Made by a program: the position numbers and the translations under genes. This document shows positions 1 to 5,911 of a DNA stretch of 6,967 nt, one piece after another. The notes under the pieces were generated by a model that was not told the origin of the DNA, made no database searches, and worked only from the letters and a program-made list of their open reading frames with translations. The DNA comes from Acetatifactor sp. Its GTDB lineage: Bacteria > Bacillota > Clostridia > Lachnospirales > Lachnospiraceae. The DNA lies in assembly GCA_024699575.1 (NCBI GenBank), contig JAILPF010000253.1, positions 1 to 6,967 of the forward strand, given 5' to 3'. Position 1 is the stretch's first letter; every line of letters starts with the position of its first letter.

Positions 1-2
1 AT

Positions 3-668
3 GCGGGACTGGTTACCACCATTGCAGCCAGTACCTCGGATGAAGTGGATTATGCACTTGAGGGAAGCGTGTTTGTGGCAGGAGCTGCCGTTCAGTGGTT
101 AAGAGACAGTATGCGCATGATTCGATCCTCAGCCCAGTCTCAGGAATACGCACAGAACGCAGAAGACACGGCAGGTGTGTACATTGTACCTGCGTTTGCG
201 GGAATGGGTGCACCATACTGGAATCAATATGCGAGGGGAACGATTGTGGGCATCACCAGAGGCTGCACGAAAGAACATTTTATCCGGGCAACGTTGGAAT
301 CCATTGCTTACCAGACGGCAGATGTACTGCGGGCTATGGAACAGGACCTCGGATTGAACATCAGAGAACTCAAGGTGGATGGCGGCGCCAGTGCCAATAA
401 TTTCCTGATGCAGTTTCAGTCGGACATCATGCAGGCAACGGTCAGAAGACCGGAGTGTATTGAGACGACCGCCCTGGGAGCTGCTTACCTGGCCGGACTG
501 GCAGTCGGCTATTGGAAGGACAAGGAAGAAATCAAAAAGAACTGGCAGATTGGGGCGACCTTTACTCCGAAGATGGATGAGGCAAAACGCGGGGAACTTC
601 TGAAAGGCTGGAAGAAGGCTGTTAAATGTGCACTGATCTGGAGCGAGGACGATGGGACAGACTTGTAA
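3..668 (+). CDS. glpK: Glycerol kinase, C-terminal part (left edge cut)
   Basis: Glycerol kinase phosphorylates glycerol with ATP to sn-glycerol 3-phosphate in the cytoplasm, feeding glycolysis and phospholipid synthesis. The open frame runs from base 3 with no start in the window, giving 221 residues of a protein usually near 500, so about the last 44% is present. It opens with GLVTTIAAS followed by [12 protein letters not shown], typical of GlpK. Bases 237-299 match the second FGGY-kinase signature (G-T-I-V-G-I, seven residues, H-F, two residues, A-T-L-E). [16 protein letters not shown] (from base 378) and [17 protein letters not shown] are the conserved nucleotide-side segments. The end, [12 protein letters not shown], also resembles the GlpK C-terminus. 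GTG at 45 is an internal Val codon, not a start. The His that the PTS phosphorylates in Gram-positive GlpK would lie upstream, so that regulation cannot be judged. The next gene starts 20 bases after the stop. Confidence 0.96.
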   Translation, partial: AGLVTTIAASTSDEVDYALEGSVFVAGAAVQWLRDSMRMIRSSAQSQEYAQNAEDTAGVYIVPAFAGMGAPYWNQYARGTIVGITRGCTKEHFIRATLESIAYQTADVLRAMEQDLGLNIRELKVDGGASANNFLMQFQSDIMQATVRRPECIETTALGAAYLAGLAVGYWKDKEEIKKNWQIGATFTPKMDEAKRGELLKGWKKAVKCALIWSEDDGTDL

Positions 669-688
669 TGTAAGAAAAGTATGATAAA

Positions 689-2305
689 ATGAAGACTATG
701 AATTTAAACAATTATTCTGTCGAAATTCAAAACTTCATAGAGCGAGTTGAGGAACGCAGAGAGCGCTTCGGATATGTGGACGAACACACCTGCCAGCGTT
801 TGCTGGAGTATGCCGCCGATGTGAACTCGATTGCCCTTTCTGGCAGGGGATATTATTATTTTGCAGAGTATTATTTGCATAGAAAAGAAAACGCGCAGGC
901 AATGCATTGCCTGCGGGAGAGTGCAAAATACTTCTTGAGTGAGGACAGGAGCGAGGAACTTGCGCAGGTTTATTATCTGATGGGAGTTACCTCACAGCAG
1001 ATGGGCAGTGGATTGCTTGCACTGAATTATTTTTTTACCGGATTGGAATATGCACAGCAATGTGCAGTCAGCCTTGCATCAGCCAGAATTCATGAAGCCA
1101 TTGGATATATTCTTTTATGCATGAAACGATACCAGGAATCCGTGTCGCATTATGAGCAGGCAATCACCTGCTACAAAAAGCTGCAACCGTCTGATAAATA
1201 TGCGTGCAATCTGGTAATGTGCCTGGTATACAAGGGATTCAGTCATCTTTTGCTGAAGGAAACGGAAAGTGCACAGCTTTCTCTGGAGGAAATTGTTTCC
1301 CTGAAGGGGAAGGAACTGCAGGATGAGGCAGTTCCGGTGTATGTGCGGATGCTGGAGGCGTTCTTCTATGAATGTACCGGTGCGATAGCGGATGCAGAAA
1401 CCCTGGGGGATGAGCTGGAGGAATTGTTCCGCGAAGGAATTGCTTCCGGCAAGGTGATGAATGCTCTGATTCCCGTTGCGGATTTGCTGGACCACTGTAA
1501 GCTGTATGAACGTTTGCATAAGCTGGTTGAGATTTTGGACGGGAGGGGATTGGATGACCGTGGAGACATTTACATGGCACTCTACCCGTACAAGAGCAGA
1601 TATCTTCTGGAGACGAAGCAAATGGAGAAATATGTGGAGTATTCCAGAAAATATTTCTCTGTGTATGATAAACAGTTGCTCGACTCGATTCAGGTAATCG
1701 CGCAGATACTGGAGTTACAGGAGGAACTGCGTGAGTTGGAGAGAAAGCAACGCATTACCAGAGCCTACAATCAGAAATTGAAGGGGATTGCCCTGTTTGA
1801 TGTCCTGACAGGTCTGCCCAACCGGGCGAGCCTGAATGAGTATCTGGCTGAATGCTTTGAAGAGGCAAGAGAAAACGGTAAACTGCTTGGAGTGGAAATT
1901 CTGGACGTGGACTATTTTAAGGAATATAATGACATGCATGGGCACCTTCAGGGGGATAAATGTCTGGAGGCAGTCTCATCCATTCTTCGGGAGACGGCAA
2001 GTGAACGCACCTTTTGTGCCAGATATGGCGGAGATGAATTTGTAATTGTCTACCGGGACATGACGGCAGAACAGATTTCTAGGGTTGTGGAGCGGATTCA
2101 GAGTGGAGTCAGAATGCTGCAGATTCCGATGGGTGAAGCTCTGCCCGGAGAGAATGTCAGTGTCAGCCAGGGAATCTTTATGCAAATTCCCGGCAAGGAT
2201 GATAAAGAATGGGATTTTTCCGCAATGGCGGATAAATGTCTCTACCGTGCAAAACGCGGCGGAAGAGACCGTTATTATATCAGTACAGAATACGAGAGAA
2301 AATAG
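689..2305 (+). CDS. TPR-GGDEF protein, probable soluble diguanylate cyclase
   Basis: A protein of 538 residues with two parts. Residues about 50-190 are helical, TPR-like repeats (for example AQVYYLMGVTSQQMG from residue 92 and KRYQESVSHYEQAI near 146), a probable protein-binding sensor. A charged helix (LELQEELRELERKQR) then leads to a GGDEF domain from about residue 370: FDVLTGLPNR, the metal-binding stretch DVDYFKEYND at 406-415, GHLQGD, and intact GGDEF at 447-451. Known GGDEF enzymes condense two GTP to cyclic di-GMP, and all the key residues I can check are present, so activity is likely. The RxxD inhibitory site expected at 438-441 reads SERT, so product feedback through it is not expected. 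I see no signal peptide or membrane segment. The ribosome binding site is weak (AAGAAAAG, 672-679), suggesting coupling to glpK translation; ATG at 698 is an alternative start. The stop is 12 bases before the aminotransferase. Confidence 0.9.
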   Translation: MKTMNLNNYSVEIQNFIERVEERRERFGYVDEHTCQRLLEYAADVNSIALSGRGYYYFAEYYLHRKENAQAMHCLRESAKYFLSEDRSEELAQVYYLMGVTSQQMGSGLLALNYFFTGLEYAQQCAVSLASARIHEAIGYILLCMKRYQESVSHYEQAITCYKKLQPSDKYACNLVMCLVYKGFSHLLLKETESAQLSLEEIVSLKGKELQDEAVPVYVRMLEAFFYECTGAIADAETLGDELEELFREGIASGKVMNALIPVADLLDHCKLYERLHKLVEILDGRGLDDRGDIYMALYPYKSRYLLETKQMEKYVEYSRKYFSVYDKQLLDSIQVIAQILELQEELRELERKQRITRAYNQKLKGIALFDVLTGLPNRASLNEYLAECFEEARENGKLLGVEILDVDYFKEYNDMHGHLQGDKCLEAVSSILRETASERTFCARYGGDEFVIVYRDMTAEQISRVVERIQSGVRMLQIPMGEALPGENVSVSQGIFMQIPGKDDKEWDFSAMADKCLYRAKRGGRDRYYISTEYERK

Positions 2306-2317
2306 GATGGGGAGAAG

Positions 2318-3508
2318 ATGTTAGTTCAAAAGTATAAGGATATGCTGTCCGGTAAATCTGTAATCAGACAGCTTGCTGAGTATGCTGCAACAAGAGGAAA
2401 AGAAATCGGATACGAGAATGTGTTTGACTATAGTCTGGGTAATCCGTCTGTTCCGGTTCCGCAGGAATTTACAGATGCAATGATAAACATGCTGCAAACC
2501 ATGGAGTCGTCAGCATTGCACGGATACAGCCCGAACCCGGGAATACCTTCCGTGAGAGAAGCAGTGGCGGCTTCCCTGGAGAAACGCTTTGGAATACCTT
2601 ACCGAAAAGAACATATTTTTATGGCATCCGGCGCAGCGGGAGCACTGGCTCATGCCTTTCGTCTGGTGACGGAACCGGGAGACGAGATTCTGACTTTCGC
2701 CCCCTTTTTTCCCGAATATCATCCCTATGTGGATTTGACGGGAGCAGTACTTAAGGTGGTGCCACCGGACACAGAGCGTTTTCAGATCAATTTTGATGCC
2801 TTCCGGGAAATGCTGAATAAAAAAGTGATGGCTGTGCTGGTCAATTCTCCCAACAATCCATCCGGCGTGGTTTATTCTGAGGAAACATTAAAATGTCTGG
2901 CTGAGATTTTAAGAGAAAAATCCGTGGAATATGGGCATGAAATCTATCTGATTTCCGATGAACCTTACAGAGAGATTGCATTTGATGGCAGACAGGCACC
3001 ATGTGTGTCTTCCTTTTATGATAACACCATTATGTGCTATTCTTTTTCGAAATCCCTTTCCCTTCCCGGGGAGCGAATTGGCTATGTCGCAATCCACCCC
3101 AACTGCTATGGGGCAGAGGATATGGTGAATATGTGTGTGCAGATTTCCCGCGGTATAGGACATAATTGTCCTGCGAGCATCATTCAGCTTGCGGTGGCGC
3201 AGGTGCTGGAGAGGACCGCAGATTTGAGTGTCTATGAGAAAAATAGAAATTTATTGTACGATGAACTGGTGCGTCTGGGTTTCACCTGTGTGAAGCCCGA
3301 CGGAACCTTCTATATTTTCCCCAAGGCGTTGGAGGAGGATGCAAAAGAATTCTGCCGGAAAGCTTTAAAATATGACTTGATTTTCGTGCCGGGGGATGGC
3401 TTTGGCGCGCCGGGATTTTTCCGTATGGCCTACTGTATCGATACGGAAAAGGTTGAGAGGTCTCTGGAGGCGCTGCGCCGGTTTGTGAAGGAAGAGTACG
3501 GACGATAA
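2318..3508 (+). CDS. PLP-dependent aminotransferase, class I/II
   Basis: A complete 396-residue fold-type I aminotransferase (COG0436-like), the usual size for the family. It transfers an amino group between an amino acid and a 2-oxo acid using pyridoxal phosphate, in the cytoplasm. Visible landmarks: the N-terminal FDYSLGNPSVPVP; HGYSPNPG, with the Tyr that meets the cofactor phosphate; NNPSG at 179-183; SDEPY at 214-217 region, whose Asp pairs with the pyridine nitrogen; SFSKSLSLPGER with the Schiff-base Lys at 245; and FFRMAY with the substrate-carboxylate Arg at 369. Nothing essential is missing. The substrate cannot be told from sequence: relatives are often labelled aspartate aminotransferase, but that is a default name. 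GGGGAG (2309-2314) sits 3 bases before the ATG and AGGA (2304-2307) lies 10 bases before it, both overlapping or abutting the previous stop, so co-translation with the GGDEF gene is likely. Confidence 0.93.
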   Translation: MLVQKYKDMLSGKSVIRQLAEYAATRGKEIGYENVFDYSLGNPSVPVPQEFTDAMINMLQTMESSALHGYSPNPGIPSVREAVAASLEKRFGIPYRKEHIFMASGAAGALAHAFRLVTEPGDEILTFAPFFPEYHPYVDLTGAVLKVVPPDTERFQINFDAFREMLNKKVMAVLVNSPNNPSGVVYSEETLKCLAEILREKSVEYGHEIYLISDEPYREIAFDGRQAPCVSSFYDNTIMCYSFSKSLSLPGERIGYVAIHPNCYGAEDMVNMCVQISRGIGHNCPASIIQLAVAQVLERTADLSVYEKNRNLLYDELVRLGFTCVKPDGTFYIFPKALEEDAKEFCRKALKYDLIFVPGDGFGAPGFFRMAYCIDTEKVERSLEALRRFVKEEYGR

Positions 3509-3532
3509 ACAAGAGAATGAGGAGGAAGAAAA

Positions 3533-4387
3533 ATGTATCAGGCTGGACTTGTTTTGGAAGGCGGTGGAATGAAGGGCGTGTATACCGCCGGCGTTTTGGA
3601 TTTCTTCTTGGAAAAGAATCTGGAATTTTCCAGTGTTTATGGTGTGTCAGCTGGCGCGTGCCATATGTCAAGCTACATCTCCAAACAAAAAGGACGGGCG
3701 CTTGCAGTCAGTGTGGATTATCTGGACAGTAAAAAGTATTGCAGCATGGAAAGTCTCCTGCTCACGGGTGATTTGTTCAACGTGGATACCTGCTATCACC
3801 TGATTCCGGATTATCTTTATCCATATGATTACGATACATTTTTAAAGTATACCGGAAAAGCATACAGTGTTGTGACGGACCTGGAAACAGGAAGAGCGGA
3901 ATATCTGCGTATCAGGGATTTACGCAAGGACATCGATAAAATCAGAGCATCCGCATCGCTGCCACTGGTTTCCAGAAATGTGAAAATCGATGGTAAGTAT
4001 TATCTGGATGGGGGCTTAAGCGATTCAATTCCGATTCAGAAATCGATTTTGGATGGAAACAGAAAGAATGTGGTTGTCATGACAAAGGAGGAAGGGTATA
4101 TCAGACAGGCTTCCTCGCCTGCACAACTTGCGCTCATAAAGGCACGCTACTTTAAATATCCTAAATTATACGAGAAAATGGCAACGCGCCATGAGGACTA
4201 TAACCGCTGCGTCCAAATGCTTGAGAGACAAAAAGCTGACGGACAGACCTTTGTGATTCGTCCCAAGACAAAGAGCGACGTGGGGAGAATCGAGAAGGAC
4301 AGAGAAAAACTGATCGCCCTGTACGAGGAGGGCTATCGGGATGCGGCTGACTGTTATGATCAGCTGATGGAATATTTGGAAAACTAG
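3533..4387 (+). CDS. Patatin-like lipid acyl hydrolase, YjjU type
   Basis: A complete 284-residue patatin-family serine hydrolase. These enzymes use a Ser-Asp dyad to cleave acyl esters of phospholipids or other lipids. The oxyanion-hole loop GGGMKG is at residues 10-15, the nucleophile elbow GVSAG puts Ser at 39, and the dyad Asp lies in DGG at 159-161, so the catalytic set is intact. The C-terminal region, including RPKTKSDVGRIEKDREKL (from residue 243) and LYEEGYRDA, resembles the extra domain of E. coli YjjU-like proteins (DUF6363, from memory). There is no signal peptide or membrane span, so it should act in the cytoplasm or on the inner membrane face. A strong AGGAGG at 3520-3525 with 7 bases to the ATG fixes the start. 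It sits 24 bases after the aminotransferase and 13 before uppP. The true substrate is unknown. Confidence 0.93.
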   Translation: MYQAGLVLEGGGMKGVYTAGVLDFFLEKNLEFSSVYGVSAGACHMSSYISKQKGRALAVSVDYLDSKKYCSMESLLLTGDLFNVDTCYHLIPDYLYPYDYDTFLKYTGKAYSVVTDLETGRAEYLRIRDLRKDIDKIRASASLPLVSRNVKIDGKYYLDGGLSDSIPIQKSILDGNRKNVVVMTKEEGYIRQASSPAQLALIKARYFKYPKLYEKMATRHEDYNRCVQMLERQKADGQTFVIRPKTKSDVGRIEKDREKLIALYEEGYRDAADCYDQLMEYLEN

Positions 4388-4400
4388 TTGAAGGAGCAGA

Positions 4401-5240
4401 ATGATGTTGGAGATTATTAAAGCAATTATTTATGGAATCGTGGAGGGAATTACGGAATGGCTGCCGATCAGCAGTACCGGACATTTGATTCTGGTAGAGA
4501 AACTGATTCCGTTTCATTCCACCAGCGAAGGTTTTTTTGATATGTTTGATGTGGTGATTCAGCTGGGTGCAATTATGGCGGTTGTATTGCAGTTTTGGAA
4601 GAAAATCTTGCCCTTTGTCCTTACGGCGAAAGAAAGAGAGGCATCCAGCAGTAACTCGTTCATTAAAATGGACATTATGACCATGTGGTTTAAGATAGCT
4701 GTTTCCACAGTGCCTGCGGTAATTATCGGTCTGCTTTTCGATGACTTGTTTGATGCGCTGTTTTATAATCCGGTCTGTGTTGCAATTGCGTTGATTGTTT
4801 TCGGTGTCGCATTTATCGTGGTGGAAAACTGGAATAAAGGCAGGAAACCAAAGGTCAGAAGCCTTGCTGACATTACTTATCAGACAGCACTGATTATCGG
4901 ACTGTTTCAGGTACTGGCAGCGATTTTCCCGGGGACATCCCGTTCCGGTGCTACCATTGTCGGAGCGCTACTCATCGGTGTGTCCAGGACCATCGCCGCA
5001 GAATATACCTTTTTCCTGGCAATCCCTGTAATGTTCGGGGCAAGCCTTTTGAAGGTTGTGAAATACGGCTTTGCCTTTACCGGAATGGAGCTTGCATTGC
5101 TTTTGGTCGGAACGGTGGTTGCATTTATTGTATCTTTGTTCGTGTTGCGCTTCCTGATGGGTTATATCAGAAAGCATGACTTCAAAGTGTTTGGCTGGTA
5201 TCGTATTGTACTGGGCATTGTGGTGCTATTAGGTTGTTGA
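4401..5240 (+). CDS. uppP: Undecaprenyl-diphosphatase (UppP/BacA)
   Basis: An integral membrane phosphatase that converts undecaprenyl diphosphate to the monophosphate lipid carrier used for peptidoglycan and other wall polymers; extra dosage gives bacitracin resistance. At 279 residues it is full length for the family. Motif 1 is EGITE at residues 15-19, followed by SSTGH with Ser24-25 and His28. Motif 2 is PGTSRSG at 177-183, with the essential Arg at 181. About seven or eight hydrophobic segments are visible, including VVIQLGAIMAVVLQFW, VAIALIVFGVAFIVV and LALLLVGTVVAFIVSLFVL. Two ATGs are adjacent: AAGGAG at 4391-4396 is 4 bases from 4401 and 7 from 4404, so the second may be the true start, changing one residue. 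It is last in the five-gene run. Clostridia often carry several copies, so essentiality cannot be inferred. Confidence 0.96.
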   Translation: MMLEIIKAIIYGIVEGITEWLPISSTGHLILVEKLIPFHSTSEGFFDMFDVVIQLGAIMAVVLQFWKKILPFVLTAKEREASSSNSFIKMDIMTMWFKIAVSTVPAVIIGLLFDDLFDALFYNPVCVAIALIVFGVAFIVVENWNKGRKPKVRSLADITYQTALIIGLFQVLAAIFPGTSRSGATIVGALLIGVSRTIAAEYTFFLAIPVMFGASLLKVVKYGFAFTGMELALLLVGTVVAFIVSLFVLRFLMGYIRKHDFKVFGWYRIVLGIVVLLGC

Positions 5241-5265
5241 CATTTACACTTTAATGGACTAAACT
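5237..5265 (+). promoter_or_regulatory. Sigma-A type promoter for the DUF6465-like gene
   Basis: A perfect -35 hexamer TTGACA (5237-5242) is followed by exactly 17 bases and a -10 of TAAACT (5260-5265, 4 of 6 to TATAAT). The -35 overlaps the uppP stop codon. A transcript would start near 5272, leaving a leader of about 60 bases. Since no terminator separates it from uppP, read-through from the operon is also possible. Confidence 0.65.
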
Positions 5266-5286
5266 AATGCTTGTAAGGTTGAATAT

Positions 5287-5302
5287 TTCGCCGTTTGGCG
5301 AG
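5287..5302 (+). other. Small leader hairpin before the DUF6465-like gene
   Basis: TCGCC and GGCGA (5288-5292 and 5297-5301) pair around a GTTT loop, with one more T-G pair outside. No T-run follows, so it is not a terminator for uppP. It lies between the predicted transcript start and the ribosome binding site, where it could stabilise the mRNA or tune translation. Formation is likely; function is not shown. Confidence 0.4.
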
Positions 5303-5331
5303 TATATAGTTTGTAAGCAAGGAAGGGAGAA

Positions 5332-5736
5332 ATGATTATGGCAACAAAGAATACCACACCGGTAAAAACCGATGCTGTAAAGGTAACTACTGTAAAATCA
5401 GAAGCTGTAGCGGACAAAACATCTGCTGCTCCTCAGACTACTGTAGCAAAAGCAACTCCTGCTGCAAAGAAAACGACTACCGCAGCGAAAGCTACAAAGA
5501 CAACGAAGAGCACCAAAACTGTGAAGAAAGCAGAGTTAAAGACTACTCTGAATGTCCAGTTTGACGGCAAGTCCTATACAGAAGAGGATTTGGTTAAGAT
5601 TGCAAAAGATGTCTGGAAATTCGACCTTAAGAAAAAAGCTTCCGATTTGACCAGCATTGATTTGTACATCAAGCCTGAGGAAGGCCGCGCATACTATGTA
5701 ATGAACAAAGAGTTCATGGGCAGCTTCCAGGTATAA
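5332..5736 (+). CDS. DUF6465-like protein with Lys/Thr/Ala-rich N-terminal tail
   Basis: A 134-residue protein in two parts. Residues 4-72 are low complexity, with roughly 20 Thr, 15 Lys and 14 Ala, only four acidic residues and no Arg, reminiscent of histone H1-like or phasin-like tails. Residues 73-134 form a compact domain: LNVQFDGKSYTEEDLV, a helix, then SIDLYIKPEEGRAYYVMN and a GSFQV end. From memory this matches DUF6465, a Lachnospiraceae family of unknown function; the match needs a profile search. The basic tail suggests binding to DNA, RNA or another polyanion, but that is inference. Two starts are plausible: ATG 5332 is 8 bases after AAGGA (5319-5323), and ATG 5338 is 8 bases after GGGAG (5325-5329) and gives the cleaner beginning MATKNT. 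It has its own promoter and a downstream hairpin, so it is probably expressed independently of the operon. No signal peptide or membrane span is seen. Confidence 0.85.
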   Translation: MIMATKNTTPVKTDAVKVTTVKSEAVADKTSAAPQTTVAKATPAAKKTTTAAKATKTTKSTKTVKKAELKTTLNVQFDGKSYTEEDLVKIAKDVWKFDLKKKASDLTSIDLYIKPEEGRAYYVMNKEFMGSFQV

Positions 5737-5762
5737 GAAATAAAATGAAATAGACATATTAT

Positions 5763-5803
5763 CAGAGCCGCTGTTTTCCGGAGATTGGAGAACAGCGGCT
5801 CTG
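5763..5803 (+). terminator. Long hairpin, probable terminator of the DUF6465-like gene
   Basis: CAGAGCCGCTGTT (5763-5775) pairs perfectly with AACAGCGGCTCTG (5791-5803). The stem extends inward to 5779/5787 with one T-G wobble, making 17 pairs around a 7-base loop (5780-5786). It begins 26 bases after the stop codon. Only TGTTG follows rather than a T-run, and the opposite strand has no T-run either, so termination may be imperfect; the stem may also protect the mRNA 3' end. Confidence 0.6.
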
Positions 5804-5822
5804 TTGCGTGAAGCGCAAAGAA

Positions 5823-5853
5823 ATTACAAGAAAAAGTAAAAAACCTCTATTTT
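5823..5853 (+). promoter_or_regulatory. Weak promoter candidate for the DUF4432 gene
   Basis: In the A-rich stretch after the hairpin, ATTACA (5823-5828, 4 of 6) and TATTTT (5848-5853, 4 of 6) are separated by 19 bases, longer than ideal. A start near 5860 would give a leader of about 50 bases. TATGCT at 5873-5878 is an alternative -10 with no convincing -35. Listed because the gene lies after a terminator-like stem and needs a promoter; the exact site is uncertain. Confidence 0.25.
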
Positions 5854-5897
5854 AAGAAAAATCCTTTTGCAGTATGCTGAGAGTGCTAAATTGGGAA

Positions 5898-5904
5898 GAG
5901 AGGA
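5898..5904 (+). promoter_or_regulatory. Ribosome binding site fixing the DUF4432 gene start
   Basis: GAGAGGA is followed by exactly seven T residues (5905-5911) and then ATG at 5912. The 7-base spacing is ideal and decides this start. The spacer is a pure T-run, so slippage there would change the spacing but not the frame. Confidence 0.7.
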
Positions 5905-5911
5905 TTTTTTT

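Noticed and set aside
45..47. GTG at 45 as a start codon for a short glycerol kinase
   Set aside because: The frame continues upstream to the window edge with glycerol-kinase sequence (GLVTTIAAS), so this is an internal Val codon.
680..685. TATGAT as a -10 element for the TPR-GGDEF gene
   Set aside because: It matches 5 of 6, but there is no -35 at a fitting distance, and a start about 7 bases later would fall at or beyond the ATG at 689.
1115..1621. 168-codon minus-strand open frame inside the TPR-GGDEF gene
   Set aside because: It lies wholly opposite a well-supported gene, has no ribosome binding site or recognisable domain, and its Gln/Phe/Leu-rich composition is what the antisense of the helical repeats would give.
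4161..4517. 118-codon minus-strand open frame across the patatin-uppP junction
   Set aside because: It overlaps two genes with intact catalytic motifs, has Ser/Pro/Arg-rich antisense composition and no family resemblance.
5289..5300. CGCC-GTTT-GGCG hairpin as a terminator for uppP
   Set aside because: The stem is short and is followed by AGTATATAG with no T-run; it also lies downstream of a good promoter, in the leader of the next gene.
5809..5822. TGAAGCGCAAAG as a catabolite-repression (cre) site
   Set aside because: It lacks one base of the TGWAANCGNTNWCA spacing and the symmetric right half, so the resemblance is only to the core.
5887..5892. TGC-TAAATT as an extended -10 for the DUF4432 gene
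   Set aside because: The transcript would start near 5899, within the ribosome binding site at 5898-5904, leaving no usable leader.
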